Assembly (NCBI GenBank): GCA_003586115.2
Contig: QVOM02000023.1
Location: 7,014,583 to 7,078,582, forward strand
Reading direction: 5' to 3'
Length of the DNA stretch: 64,000 nucleotides
From: Salvator merianae
Taxonomy: Eukaryota; Chordata; Lepidosauria; Squamata; Teiidae
Under the pieces are notes generated by a model. It ran no database searches, was not told the DNA's origin, and saw only the letters and a list, made by a program, of their open reading frames with translations. Shown here piece by piece: positions 12,600 to 25,400 of this stretch. Position numbers and translations under genes: made by a program. How positions within the stretch are numbered: the first letter of the stretch is position 1; the number at the start of each line of letters is the position of its first letter.

Positions 12600-12845
12600 A
12601 CCTAAGCTTTTGGACATAGCTACCATGTCCATTTTTATGGAATAGTCTCCCCTGAGGCATGCCAGGGACCCTTATTGTATCTGTTCAGATGTTTGGTGGA
12701 AACAGAGTTCTTTACCTTGGCCTTCAACTGAGGCTTGTATTATGAATTTATTGTGATCCAGCCGAAGACGAGATGGGATAGAAATAAAAATACATAAAAA
12801 GAAATCAATAGCAATGTAAATAAATGAAGGAAGGAAGGAAGGAAT
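12600..12845 (+). mobile_element. L2-like LINE 3' end
   Basis: A degenerate ORF2 tail (a frame resembling the N-S-L-P-E region, then F-T-L-A-F) is followed by TTATTGTGATCCAGCCG and GATGGGATAGAAATAAAAAT, the usual shape of the L2-like 3' end here. It runs into a short GGAA microsatellite at about 12825-12844. Confidence 0.55.
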
Positions 12846-12949
12846 AGTTCAGCAGTCTAGCCACTACCCCACAGTGACTCTCTAGTTGTCCCATTTGGGA
12901 GTCCTGAACATAGCAGGTGAAACCTGCATTGCCATCTGGACTCAAGTGC

Positions 12950-14660
12950 TGAGATGCAGGTCACAGTGGCCACGGTCGGACATCATCAATGTAATCCGTA
13001 TAGAAGAGTACACGCAGTGAATTCGTCTTCTGGTCATTCCCACAGTTACAATTTAACACGGAGTCAATTCGTACTTGCTCGTTCCCACACTGATATTTCC
13101 CGTGCTTGGCAGTACCCTTTCTGCCTCCACCCCTCATCAAATTCTCCTCCCTATGCAGTCAGCAATTGGCTGCAGTCCCAACGTTCAAACCTTGACGTCA
13201 CAGGGGCGGGAAAGTCAAGCTCCACTCTGCATGTCCCCACTGCTGCCTCAGAACATGGGTTAACTTAGCAGCATTACTAGTCATTCGCCATTTGCTCCTC
13301 CCTGCAGCCTCTGTCTACCGAAGCAGAACTTAAAAACTATGTTCACTCTAAAACTATGAACTTTAAAAAACTAAGCTTTTGAAATGCGCAGTTCTGCTAT
13401 CCTGCTGTTTCACTTTAACTAAGCTTTTGAAATGCGGGAGTTCTGCTATCCTGCTGATTCACTTTAGCAACTGCAACTGGCAATTTAAAAGTAGCGGGAG
13501 AGGTCCATAACAAAGGGAAAAAGTGGGGAGGGAACGTGGGGGGGCTCTACTATTTTTAACTGTGCGCTGACCAGGCAAAACTCCAAACAGGCGCAGTTTA
13601 TTTTTTCCTTTAAAGAGCAGACGGAAGTGGAGAAAGCCTTTAATTTCTTCCTGGCAGGACCGGAGCTTAGCGAAGAAGGAGGACGATTTCTTTTCCCCTG
13701 GCAGCGAGGGAAGGGGGGGATAATGGAGGCAGAGGAAACTAATGTGCTTCCTGCCCACCCACAAAGTCTGTCATTGGACGGCACAAAATGGGGATCCCTC
13801 CCTCTGCACGCCCCCCAAAACAGTACGGTGCCTCTCAAATAATTGCTTTCCCCGTGCCCACAGCACAAAGTAAAATGCGCTAGCGATCTGGAACGGCTTG
13901 AGAGTTCATTAAATCTGAAGACAAAGTAATCCGGATTTCGCCAATTTAATCCATAAAAATTACAGAACGGCAAGATCATGTCGGGACAGCGGGAACTGAA
14001 GACGGCCTGTAAACTGATTAAATGCCGTGTCGGAATGCAGCCAGTTGAGTTGCTGCCCGCTTTCTTCCTCCAAGCCCAGACATCTCTGTGGTGATGAAAT
14101 ACCGCACAGACTCTTGTTTTAGCAGGTATGAAACATATTGCGTACCCAAGGATTTGCAGGCTTGCAGGTACAGCTGGCACCATTCGGATTCTGCATGCTG
14201 GAACAACCTGCTCCTGTTCAGCAGCAGCGAGAGGAATGTGAACAGCACAGTCTTCCTTTGTGTTCCTGGCGTGACTTCCTGACGTTGCACATTCCACCCA
14301 CCTGTACCTGGTGTGTGAGGGCAGGAAGAATTGTAACACCCAGGCGGATTACTTTCACATTACTCCCAAACTGTTCCCGACGCCGTAGGGCTGCTTGTGA
14401 GCAGCTTTTAACCTGTCCGCAGAAGTTAAGGATTGGGGACAGCGTGGGACACATCCTGCACAGCGTCGGCAGGCTGAGGTGTGGGCGACGCATTCCTGCG
14501 ATCCGCCTGGCACTGTTCTGGAAGGAAGTGCGAAAAGGATCTCGGTCTACTCTCACGTCACTCCCAATCTGTTCTAGAGTAACATGTCTACACAGGAGTA
14601 GCTCTCCTTTTCTGCGCACTGGAGGTATTCATACAGTGTTTCTATGGACACCTATTAGGA
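12950..14660. other. GC-rich block with a 284-codon open frame
   Basis: The longest open frame in the window lies on the - strand at 14339-13485 and overlaps a 176-codon + frame at 14138-14668. Neither shows a recognisable domain, and the protein is low in clear hydrophobic or charged blocks. The DNA has internal repeats: phrases like CATTACTCCCAAACTGTTCC near 14360 and CGTCACTCCCAATCTGTTCT near 14560. An unknown repeat element is more likely than a gene. Confidence 0.3.
13370..13466. repeat. Tandem duplication of a 48-bp unit
   Basis: Two adjacent copies, 13370-13417 and 13418-13466, both start ACTAAGCTTTTGAAATGCG and end TTCACTTTA. They differ at only a few positions, so the duplication is recent or conserved. 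No function is evident. Confidence 0.9.
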
Positions 14661-14827
14661 AGGTTTGAGCAGATGCTGGCACTTAAGAAGGGGCAGGACT
14701 GTATTCTGTATGGGAACAGAGCACATTTGGACTTAAGGCTGCAAAATTTGTTGGTCCAGGCTCTCTTTAGATCCAACGTGTTTCCCCCCATCCTGGAAAA
14801 GGAAAAAAGATTCCACACTTACTTTTA

Positions 14828-15395
14828 GCAGACCAGATCAAGTAGACCCAAAAGGGTCATTGGTCTGTGGAATTTACTGGCAGAAGAGGTGGTGAGAGCA
14901 ACCAGCCTGGATAGCTTTAAGAATGGATTGGACAGATTCATGGAGGTCTGGTGAATCAGCGGCTACTATCAGTACTGCCGCCAGGTTGGAGAGACAGGCA
15001 GGATGTCTGTAAAACCGTTTGTGGGGAGTCAAGAGCAGGTGAAGGTTTTGCCTTTTTATTCTGCCCGACAATGCCTCGAAGCAATTGGTGGGCCACTGTC
15101 TGAGACAGGATGCTGGACTAGATGGGTCATGGCCTGATCCAGCAAAGATCCTCTTATGTTCTTGTAGACAAATTCATGGAGGACAGGTGTATCAATGGCT
15201 ACCAGAATGAATACCAGGTACCACCTCAAGGTTGGAGAGGCAGGCATTTGCAGGGAATCAAGAGCAGGTGAAGGTTTTGCCTTTGTCTTCTGCTTGAGAT
15301 GCTCAGAAGCGACTGGTGGGCCATTGGGTGAGACTGGATGCCGGACTAGATGGGTCGTGGCCTGATCCAGCCGGGCTCCTCGTATGTCCCTATGT
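14828..15395 (+). mobile_element. Two tandem CR1 LINE 3' ends
   Basis: Segments 14828-15163 and 15164-15395 each contain a degenerate GGACAGATTCATGGAGG-type phrase, AGAGCAGGTGAAGGTTTTGC, then GGACTAGATGGGTC and CCTGATCCAGC, ending with TTATGTTC-like sequence. That succession is the CR1 3' region common in squamates. The second copy begins where the first ends, so one is nested in or abutting the other. Inverted relatives lie at 57711-57790 and 59590-59960. Confidence 0.85.
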
Positions 15396-15699
15396 TCCAA
15401 TGATGTTCTGATAATAGAGCGGACTAGGATGGATGACTCTTGCATCAGAGCAAGGGCATCCGCATTGGGACTGCCTATTCCGTTCCAGCCCCCACACCAG
15501 TTCCAAACCTTGCACCAGCTTTAGAACGGGCGTGAGGGCCTTCGAAAGCTCCAGTGGTCCAGGGACCCTTGCTGCACTGGTGCATTGGGTCCTGTGGTAT
15601 ACCGGACCACGAAGGCACGCCATCCGCATGCTTCCATGGTCCAATATCCCACCCCCCTGGTGCACCCATGTGGAGACAGCACCCTAGCAGCGGGCGGGG

Positions 15700-16050
15700 C
15701 CTCCCTTAGAAACCGCAGCGTGCAGACTCCTAGCACGATTGGAGCTCCCGTTTACTATCAGCCGGGGCGAAAACGCCCTAAAACAAGCCCTGCAAAGTTT
15801 TCCAATCCGTTTTCTCCGGAACTCTTTTACGACGGCAGCCCCCCTCGGTTTCATTTTCGCTCGCTCTCGCCGTTCCCTTCAAACTTCCTCTTGTCAAAAT
15901 TCCAACGGGCTTAGGGAATGCCGATCCGCCCCGCCGGTCGCCTTTCGCTCTTTCGCGTAGGTGCGAGAGGAGAGGGTGTGTGCGCACCGCTCTTCGGTTG
16001 CGTTGCAGAGTGGGATGGATCAGCTGGTATCCACCACGCCAGCCAAGGGC
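15700..16050 (+). promoter_or_regulatory. CpG-rich upstream region of TNFSF15
   Basis: CpG dinucleotides are far denser here than in the surrounding intergenic DNA (for example CCGCCCCGCCGGTCGCC near 15927-15945). It ends at a TATA box 64 bp before the start codon. This is the expected place for the TNFSF15 proximal promoter. Factor sites were not assigned with confidence. Confidence 0.6.
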
Positions 16051-16058
16051 TATATAAA
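16051..16058 (+). promoter_or_regulatory. TATA box of TNFSF15
   Basis: CTATATAAAGG is a strong TATA match 57 bp upstream of the start codon. Transcription would start near 16080, giving a 5' UTR of only about 35 nt. Many inducible cytokine genes have TATA promoters; the start site is inference. Confidence 0.75.
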
Positions 16059-16114
16059 GGGGGGCTTCGCCTTCGCTTATCTTTGCATTCGGACGTCGGG
16101 AAGGCTTTGCCATC

Positions 16115-16324
16115 ATGGATGGGGAGTTTAGCCGCGCCGTCTGGATTGGCGAAGAACGCGCCGCCGGCTGCAAATGTAGGAGGAAGCAGGCGCACCTGAA
16201 GGGAGATCCCAGGCTCCAGTGCCTGGTTGCATGTTGCCTTCTGCTCTTCCTGGTCTTGGCTCTGCCGGTGCTTTACCTCCTCGGACAGAGTGCCATCATG
16301 TGCAAGGAACATCGCCGTGACCAG
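16115..16324 (+). CDS. TNFSF15: TNFSF15 coding exon 1
   Basis: Seventy complete codons from ATG to the donor CCAG/GTAAGG. It encodes the cytoplasmic tail, with a basic cluster before the membrane (CRRKQ, residues 21-25), and the single hydrophobic anchor LVACCLLLFLVLALPVLYLL at 37-56. The ATG is the first in frame after the TATA box. The intron phase is 0. The first frame upstream lacks another suitable ATG close to the predicted cap site. Confidence 0.9.
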
Positions 16325-16419
16325 GTAAGGGAAGCTGGTGGTCTCTGATGGAAGGAGGACGGCTAGAGTTGTTAGGAAAGAAATAAAGGAAGGAAGGAAG
16401 GAAGGAAGGAAGGAAGGAA

Positions 16420-16497
<78 letters not shown>

Positions 16498-19400
16498 AAA
16501 AGAAAGGGGAGAGAGAGAAGAGAGAGGAAGGAAGGAAGGAAGGAAGGAAGGAAGGAAGGAAGGAAGGAAGGAAGGAAGGAAGAGAAACAGCAATCCGGAT
16601 TTTGCTCTTTGTACTTTTCAAGGAGAAGTATCTTCTAACCCATATGAAGCAGATTCTTCGCCTGCAGGACTCGAAAAATCTGCTTCACTTATGAATCATC
16701 AGGAGACATTGTTCTTGGGAAAGGAAAATAAATCCACAGGGAGATGAGTGAAGAGGACTGATGGAGGAGGTACTCCAAAGATGGGTATTCATATCTGGCA
16801 CTTCCTAGACTAGACTGAGCTGGTTGCTTTAACACAAAACAAAAGTACATGACTGTGTGATTCGAAGACCAAATTCATTAATTCTGTTCATTCATTCATT
16901 GCCGTTCTTTTTTGGTTGTGTGCCACCAGCAGCACGTGCGTTTGTTGTGTGTGCAGGCAGCGAGGCGGAGTAACTCGGTGGATTCTTGCTCACCCATTCA
17001 TGTCTGGGGTGGAGCGTCTTTGTGCATGTGATTGCACTCACAATAGCGAGGCATGTTTGCAGAACGGCAGTGCAGTTGCAATATCCTCCAGTGGTTCGTA
17101 AACAGCTGTTTTAGTAATCTAGAGTATTTCTGTCTCTTTTTAAGAATTGCAATAGAGGTCAAAGAATTTCTAATACATGTACACAGTATTACTGGCAGCC
17201 TACTATACCAATTGTTATTTCCCACAACAATCCGGCCTGAGTAAGGCTGCACCCACACATAAATTTAACAAGCAACTCAAAAGCAGTTTAAAGATAGTAC
17301 CATGCACATGCTAGCACCTCTAATCCAACTGAAAGACCAGAAAAAAAGTGCTTCCAAAGCGCATGCTTCGACATTTAACGCTGATTAGAAGTACCATCTC
17401 TAAGCTGCTTTAATGTGTGTGGACGCAGTCTCAGCTCATCAAAGTCAGTCAGTCTAGAGGGACTGTCAGGGATCTGAACTCGGAATTCCCCGATCCCAGT
17501 TAAGTTGCTCTCTCTGCTGCATTCCATTCACATTTCTGCCTTCTGGGAAACTTGCTGATCAACCGCACAGCTTCTGTTGAGCTTTCTGAGAGATACGGGT
17601 TTAAATTAGAAAAATAAGATCATAAGTGAGCATCTGTGGGGGTTTGGGAGTGTGCCATTTGTTTCTGTATTTCCATGGAAAACTTCTGGTAAAGAAGTCT
17701 GAGTTCTAACAAAAGATCCACCGACTCTGGAACTCGCATATCTTTTCCTTATGAGGCAAAAACTAGGGTAGAGTCTGCTTTAGCATGAATAGGGGAATTC
17801 CCCCTTTCCGTACTAGGCATCTTCAAGAGGGGAGCACCCATAAGTAGCCGGACTTTATACGCTAATTGCTGTCTGAGGTCCTGAAGAAATTACAATCTCA
17901 ATAAAATCTTCACGGAATGGGACCAGATAGGTCTTCCATCTTTGATATACCACAACATTAAGTCCAGGCCCTTAGAATACTTATTTATTGGAACCATGCT
18001 GAAAAGATTCCAACCAATTTTGACACCATGGTGGTTCCTGTCACTACAAGTTCCAGAGCAAGATTGGGAATCATGCTGTTCACACATGCATGTACATACA
18101 CACAGCTCTGGCTGTAGAAACATCAAATCTGGAGAACATTTGTTCCTCAGCTTTGAAGTTAAATACCCAGGAATGTTTTAGGAGACACAAGAGATGGACC
18201 TGGAAGCCAGCAATTTTCTGTGTCTGGAAAAATAAGGCAGGTCAGATTGCTATCCAAGCCACAATTCAGGTAAGCCAACACCATTTTCAGGAACTGAATA
18301 TTCTGGTTCTAGACAACTGACAGCAACTGACCTGATATTAATCGGATCAGTTGTCAAATGTTATGGAATGACCACAAACATTCCCATGTTAGGAAAATTG
18401 TGCAGCGAATGCCAGAACGTTCCGCTTCTGAAAAAAGTGAGGTAATTAATGGGTCCATGTCCTAGATGAAAAAGGCATAGGGCAAAAGCATCATTTAAAG
18501 GAAATATGGTTAGAGAAAAGGGGCAGAAATAGCCAACAAAGGATATAGAGGGTGAACTGAAGTTCTAGGAAAAGGCAGAGACAATAATCCTCAGATGATA
18601 TTGTCCATGAAATAGTACAGGCAAGGATTGGAAGGCCTTTTGAAACTGGAGCTTCTATTTTCACAACTAACTTTTTTTTTATTATTATTATTTTTGACCG
18701 TTAACAGGAATTTTCTGTTAACCTCAGGGGCTTGCCTTTCTAAACAATATCTGAAGGTTTTTTGGACGCTTTCCCAGATGGAAAACTGAAGCTTCATTCA
18801 GCAATAGCCAGAAACATGCAGGCTGATTACACCAAGACTGTCCAAGTCCAGCTAATGTTTACACTCTGACATTCTGTGCCCTTCCTATTTCTTCACCTCA
18901 TTCTAGTTCAAGTCTTTTATTTGTTTGTTTATTTATCTGAATTTTTATCCCACCTTATAACCCGAAGGTCTCAGGGGGGTTACAACAGTATAAAACAGAA
19001 TGTAAACTACACATACTTAAATAGTAACAGTGCCTGAAAGTGAGGAGGGGAAGCTGTTTCCTTCGTCAAAGGCAAGGGTAGATAGGTGCCCTCAGGGGAG
19101 AGACTGTTCCATAGTCTGAGAGCCACCACTGAAAAGGCCCTATACCGGGTACCTACTCTTCTAGCTACTAAAAGTGGTAGTACAACCAAGAGGCATGGGA
19201 GGTCAATATGGGAGAAGACGTTCCTTCAGGTATTTGGGGCATAAGCCATTTAGGGCCTTGTAAGTTAAGCTTAAAACCTTGAATAGGGTGTGGTACCTAC
19301 TGATTGATCGTGCTGTGCTCTTACTCCCACACCGAGTGACTTTGAGGACATCCTTTATATACGCACCGAAAACATAATCAGATTTTCTTAGTAGCAACCG

Positions 19401-22400
19401 ATTAGTCTCTATATCCTAACAGAGACTATCACGGGTCAATAGACGTTTTATGGTTCAGGCAATAGTAATTCCCCTACTGATTTCACTCCTTTGATTGTTA
19501 ACCTTAATCTGGCCTCCCTACAATAAAAAAATTAAAAAAGGCTCATCATGATGGTGCCAATCTCTCTGCCAAGTGCTTACACCTAAACACGGGTTGTAGC
19601 AATTAGCGTGGAGTGAATTTCCGCATCGCTGTCAGCTGTGGGTGATGCAAAGTGGGTGACATAACGGTTGGAAGTCTGGCACCCAAAGAGGAAGCGGTCT
19701 TTCCCACTTGGCTGTGCGTGACGTGGGCAGACTGGTTTCTCTTTCATCCCGATTGGAGGTGTTGAAAGGAGCAATGGAAGACCTCCAAGGCACTCAACAG
19801 TGGCTGAGAATGAATCACCTTATCCTAAAAGCACTTCCCCTAGAAATCAGGCACTCTAAAGCAACGATCATGTGCAAGTCAAGTGTGGAACGTGTCTTTT
19901 CTTGGACTGTGATCAGACACACAAAAAAAAGCATCTCCAAGGCGGCTCATAAACAGCTTTGAAGTGGGGTTGTTCACACACCAGTCTGCCCCTCCCCCCT
20001 CTCATGAACATTCCATGCTAGAAAAGGTGGATTAGAGAAGACTTGGGAACACGAGGGCCTCACACTGCCTCTATGAGGCGCCTCTGAGGCGCCCCTTTTG
20101 TCGTGTCTGAACACAGCCTTAAAGTTGCAGAGCCAAGAGGCTCCGCAGAAAAGACTTGTGTGTGAAACACAGTAGTCAAACAAAACATGAATGGAGAATA
20201 CACACAGACACGATGGGAATGGCAATACCAGAAGCTGCAGTCACTTTCTTCTGGGGAGATGGTGTAGTTGAACTTGGAAACCTCTGCATACAGAGCAGGT
20301 TCGGTACCACTGAGCTACTACAACTGCTTTTAAAGATTTTAAAAAGTTTGCGTGTTTTTACGCTGCGCTTTGGACACCACTTTGTAACAGTCTACCAGAA
20401 GCGGCATATGAATGCTATGCATTACAACATTTGGAGAATTACTCAGCTCTGTGGATATCCACACTTCAGTTTCCATCCTGGCTGGAGAAAGTCTGGTTTT
20501 GGAAACCTGCATTGCTCGGCAAGCTGAGCAGTTTTCTCCCTTACCCTTGCATTGACTTGTGGCATACGAAGGGGCACTGGGGATGTTTTAGAACAGTCTG
20601 GCATTTCCAGCAAATATTTTGAACATTAGCCCATCTGGTTGGGGCTTAATGTTAAAAGCAAAACAAAACAAAAATTCTTCTGCGCCTCTAATGTAATCGT
20701 ATAGCATTAGCGTTCCTCCATTGTGTACGAAAAGTTAATGCCGCTGGCTCCTCCCGCAAGCGCTGCCTGGAGGGATTCTGCACCCCACGTACCTGCTATG
20801 GGGGAAGCCTCAGGACTCCTGAAGGTTCCCTCTGGGATTCCTTGCCTGCCATTTATACCAGGAAACAATAGGGAGAGGGAGGGAGGAGAGAGTCTGAGAA
20901 TAGCCACTGCCATTCCTTTTGCTTCCCTCCCCACCAGCACTGCCGTAGTCCACGACTCCATCCATGGTGGGCCAGCTCTCAGGTTGATGCCTCTGCTCCT
21001 GTATGCAAAGGGCACCCAGGCCGCCCATGCACAGGTGCAGCAGCAGCAGCAGCCCTTCAGGTCTCCACAGCCTGTATGCAGGTGCCACAGGAAGTTGCAG
21101 GCTGCATCAAAGCACCTGAAAGCTGTTCCCCACACACTGACCTTAAGTTCCCTTTACTGTACCCTCAAGATGGCCCCAAACCCCTCTAAATGCTTTCGTG
21201 GGGGAGCAGGGGAGACTGGCCCAACCCTGGGGGCTAGAAGAGGCACCTTTGCCATCTAACGGAGATGCAGCCATAGTTGTCCCTAGTGCATCCACAGCTG
21301 GGACTCTTGGGGGAGGCAGGAGGGGGGATTTTGCACCGTTTGCACAGGAACACTTCCGCAACGCCTCCACCTAGCTGCTTCCGTAGTTTTCTTCTAAGGG
21401 AGTGTTTCTACTGAGTAATCTTCCAGCAAAACGTTCCATAAATAAAGCCGCGTGCAGGGATGAAAGGGTATGCTCCTGGCTCTTTCAGCAGAAAGTGATT
21501 CACGGAATGTGATTCCCTAAGTTGTTTACTGCTTGTATGTGACTTATACACCACAGCTGTCCATTTCCCCCCAACTCAACATTCCTTGGCTGGCTGGTTG
21601 AGCTGTGTGACACAAGGGGGCAAAATAGGCCCTATATCCATCTTGCTGGCACTGAGCAAATCCATCTTCTAGTCAGTGCCAGGGAGCAAAGTCCCAGTGG
21701 GAGGCTTTTAGAGCATCAGCTTGGTTGGCAAACTTAGGGTTTATTTCCTATTGCATTCTGCCCTTGTGTTTGTTCTCTGCCAGTCACACCTAAGTTTTAA
21801 TCCCGCTTCAGTCCCCTTTCAGTCTAAGAGAACACACCAGTGAAGTAATAAGATGCTTTCTCTCAGCATTATCGAACTCAGAAAATCCACCTTTGGGTTA
21901 GATAGTGTGGAAGGAAAAGGATTAGTCGCTTTGGGGATGGGTTGCTTCAATCCAAAAGTGGACGGAAACGGGATTAAAACTTAGGTGTGACTGGGCCCTT
22001 CTTTTCTTTGTTAAAGGTCCTTCTTGCCTTGACCACATGAACAGCCAGGGGGAATGTAATGGAGTACCCTGGAAGACGGTCTGACTGGCAAAGTGAATAA
22101 AATCCTGAACAGAAGTTTTCTAGTACGTTTTCCTTCAGCTTCAAAAGAAAAGAAAAGTAGGCAAAAGGGGTGAGAGTCCCCCTCTTGTCTAGGCACAGCT
22201 GCACTGGCTGAGGCTGGTGGGATTTCCCATCCAAAGCATTCGGGAAATAATAGACTGGTGAAGGTTAGACTGGCACCTGTGACCTAACCAGGGCTGCAGT
22301 ATCCATGGAATTGTGTTTTGGGGCAGGGAAATACCCAGCAGCGCCTGGTAGGCCCATCTGCTCTGCTCTGTTCAAAGGTTCTTTAATCTTCTCTGAAAGC

Positions 22401-25400
22401 TGACAACTCTTGCACATCCAGAAAAGTCATGCTCCTCTTCTTGGTGTCCCCACCCCCCGTAGTAGTTTGTTTTCAACTGGTGGAGTTCATTTTTTGGAAG
22501 TTAGATCCACCAGACATCCAGAGTCCATGGACGGGAGGACGGATGTTCATAGGAAATAGCACCGCTGCCTGCCTCACTGTTACGCACCAGAACTTTCATG
22601 TTGCCACCTCATCACCACAGGGTTTTTAACTGTGCCAGCTGGGGTTCTTGGGCGTTGCGGGCCCAACAATACCGGCAGGGCTGCAAAGTTGCTGGCAGTG
22701 ATGGGAGCTGCAGAGTGGTTGGTGCTGTTCACGGCAAGATCTGCACGGGAAGGGATCTGCTCCAGGACCAGAAGACTTGCTGTGACCCAGGAGCAGGAAG
22801 GAGGCGGTGTCCTCTTGGCCTGCATGCCCTATCTTGTGTAAACTTTCAGGCCAGGGAAGGAAAGCTCCCTGGCTTCAAAGCTTCCAACAAGGGGCATTCT
22901 GCCAAGCCAACTCCTTTTGCAAAGGAGTTTTTACAGCTCTGCCGAAGGTGTGCTGCTGGGAGTGCGTTCCAACCTTAGGAATGGGACGGGTACCAGGCGG
23001 GTCTGGTGTCTGGCTTGCAGCCTCTGCACTGCTCCCTTTCCTGTGCCAAGGAGCCAAGAAATGCTAAGGGCTGCAGAGGTTTAAGACAGGTGATGCAACC
23101 GCAACCTTTCCCACACCTCCCTGTTCACTTCCGCTTGGCAGAATCAAAGCGATGTAAAACCAGGAACCCCATGCCGAATCAGCCATTAGGTTGCCCTGAG
23201 AAGAATTTATCTGACTCCACCACCAGTCAGGTCAGTCTGACAGCCATTGAGGCAGGTGGCCAGTGCATCTGGTGCCCTGAAGCTCTCAGGGCGGGTTACA
23301 ACATTAAAAGCCAATATAAAATGAACCTACTAAGACAATAACAGGGCCTGAAAATGGGGAGGAAAAGCTGTTTCCTTATTTAGCTGAAGGCCGGGGAAAA
23401 GAGGTGCATCTTCCCTGCTTTCCTAAACATGGAAAGTGCAGGTGCATGAAAGAACATGGGCAAAGGACATGGTGTGGGTGGAGAAAACAAGAGGCAAAGA
23501 AAATCCAGCATGCAGAGTCGTTCACATCTCATGTCATAATCAGGTTGCACAGCAACCTGGAAGACCTGTATTCAAATCTGTGACGCTCATGGGTTTATCA
23601 TGGAGCTAATCACTGCCTCTTAGCCGACTTTACTTCACAGGGTTGTTGTAAGAGGGGAGAGTCAGAGGGGGGAAAACACAGAGGAGGCCTAGACCGGAAA
23701 TATAATCAGTAAATAAAGAACGTAAACACAGGGTGCCCTGCAGTCGCGTCTAGTTGATGATTCACCTGCTCCAAGTATTGTACTGCCAGGGTTTAACCCT
23801 GAACTTCCCGGGCAGCTGTATCTTATGCCTCGGCTGCAGGAACTGATTTAATCTGAGCCAAATCAGGTCCCACGCTTCCGTGCCAGGGTTCAGTTCTGGG
23901 GATTCAGGTCACAGGCTGTGATCAGACACAACCAAAAAATGCATCTCTGAGGTGGCTCAAAGGTGGCTTCAAGGTGGGATTGTTCACACACCAGTCTGCC
24001 CCTCCCCTTTCTCATGAACATTCTATGCTAGAAAAGGTGGATTAGAGAAGACTTGGGAACACGAGGGCCACACACTGCCTCTCTGAGACGCCTCCAAGTC
24101 ACCCCTCTTGTTATGTCTGAACACAGCCATAGTTTCATGCTAGCGAATAATATGTCAAGGAAGCAAAGGTAAGTTGTCATTTGTTTTAACTGCTTTAACA
24201 TGCCACATTAACTGGTTTCAAAATGTAATTGCTTTAATCTCGCTTCTGAATTGTTGTAGCCTGCCTGAGATTGTACGTCAGAAATGGAAATTAAAAATGA
24301 ATAGTGTATTCAATCTCTCTCTCTCTTGCACACACAAACTCAGATATAGAGATAGAGATTAGATATAGATATAGATATAGATTAGATATAGATATAGATT
24401 AAAGATAGATAGATAGATAGATAGATAGGATAGATACAGATATATTGATTAGATAGATACAGATACAGATACAGATAAGATAGAAATAGAAAGAGATAGA
24501 GGGAGAGGGAGAGAAAAATACATATAGAGGTTGAGAGAATATCAACCAGTATTGATATGTGTTAGGCATGACTCTGGCACCATTCAAAGCCCCTTGTAGG
24601 GCTGGATAGAACCATCTTATCCAGGAGCTGGCACAGAGGCAGGAGGGGCTCTGCCAAACTGACTTCCAGATCATCTGGCAAGTGGAACATCACAGAGATC
24701 AATTCTCTAGTGAGACACATCAGTTCCAGAACTTCCAGGTGAGGCATCAGTGTGGGGACATAACCAGTTGCCTTCCCCATGCTGACACCTCCGAAGGGGG
24801 CGACCTCCAAGTAGTTACTCTCACCTTCCAAACCGGTCACCTCTTGCAAAAGAAGGTGCAGGGTCCTGCAGGTGTGCCATCCCCTGGCCAGCCCTGTCTT
24901 TTGCCATTGTGCGGTTGGAGCATATGTGTGTGTTGTGCTTTTATTTGGCAAGAATTTCTCTTACAAACAGTTGCCAGGAATCCATCAAGAAATGTCTGCT
25001 CATCCATCTCCAGGATAAACTTTATTTCACAAGTGGATTTTTTTCTTTTTCTTTTTTGGTCTGATGAGATTCCTCTCACAAGTCACACTGGTCCTGTTGT
25101 GAATTAATAGCTTGTATGTTTTCCTTTCTTCCAGATACTGAATGAAAGGACACCAGCATATGAAAAACTACAGGGCAATCCCTCTTCCAGTTCTGCTAAC
25201 CAAAGTGAGTTTCACTGGTTTTTGAGTGTGGTTTGTTCTAAACAGCTCAGAATGAGCTTCAGCTGCAAGCATTCCTGATAGGATGGATAAAGACAAAATA
25301 AGGCATTTTTATCTCCCTCTCTCTCTATATATAGATAGACGTAGACGTAGACGTAGACGAAGACATAGACATAGACATAGACATAGACGAAGACATAGAC

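Noticed and set aside
1..16000. TNFSF8 exons
   Set aside because: Expected next to TNFSF15 in other vertebrates, but no TNF-domain motif was found to the left; it probably lies outside the window.
15911..16694. Long Phe/Ser/Leu-rich and Lys/Glu/Arg-rich frames on both strands
   Set aside because: They are read-through of the GGAA/GAAA microsatellite in TNFSF15 intron 1 and overlap exon 1 in other frames.
20707..21259. Overlapping 142- and 178-codon frames as an intronic gene
   Set aside because: Both strands are open because the segment is GC-rich; no domain or conserved start is visible.
24345..24485. CRISPR-like regular repeats
   Set aside because: Simple tandem GATA units with no spacers; the genome is eukaryotic.
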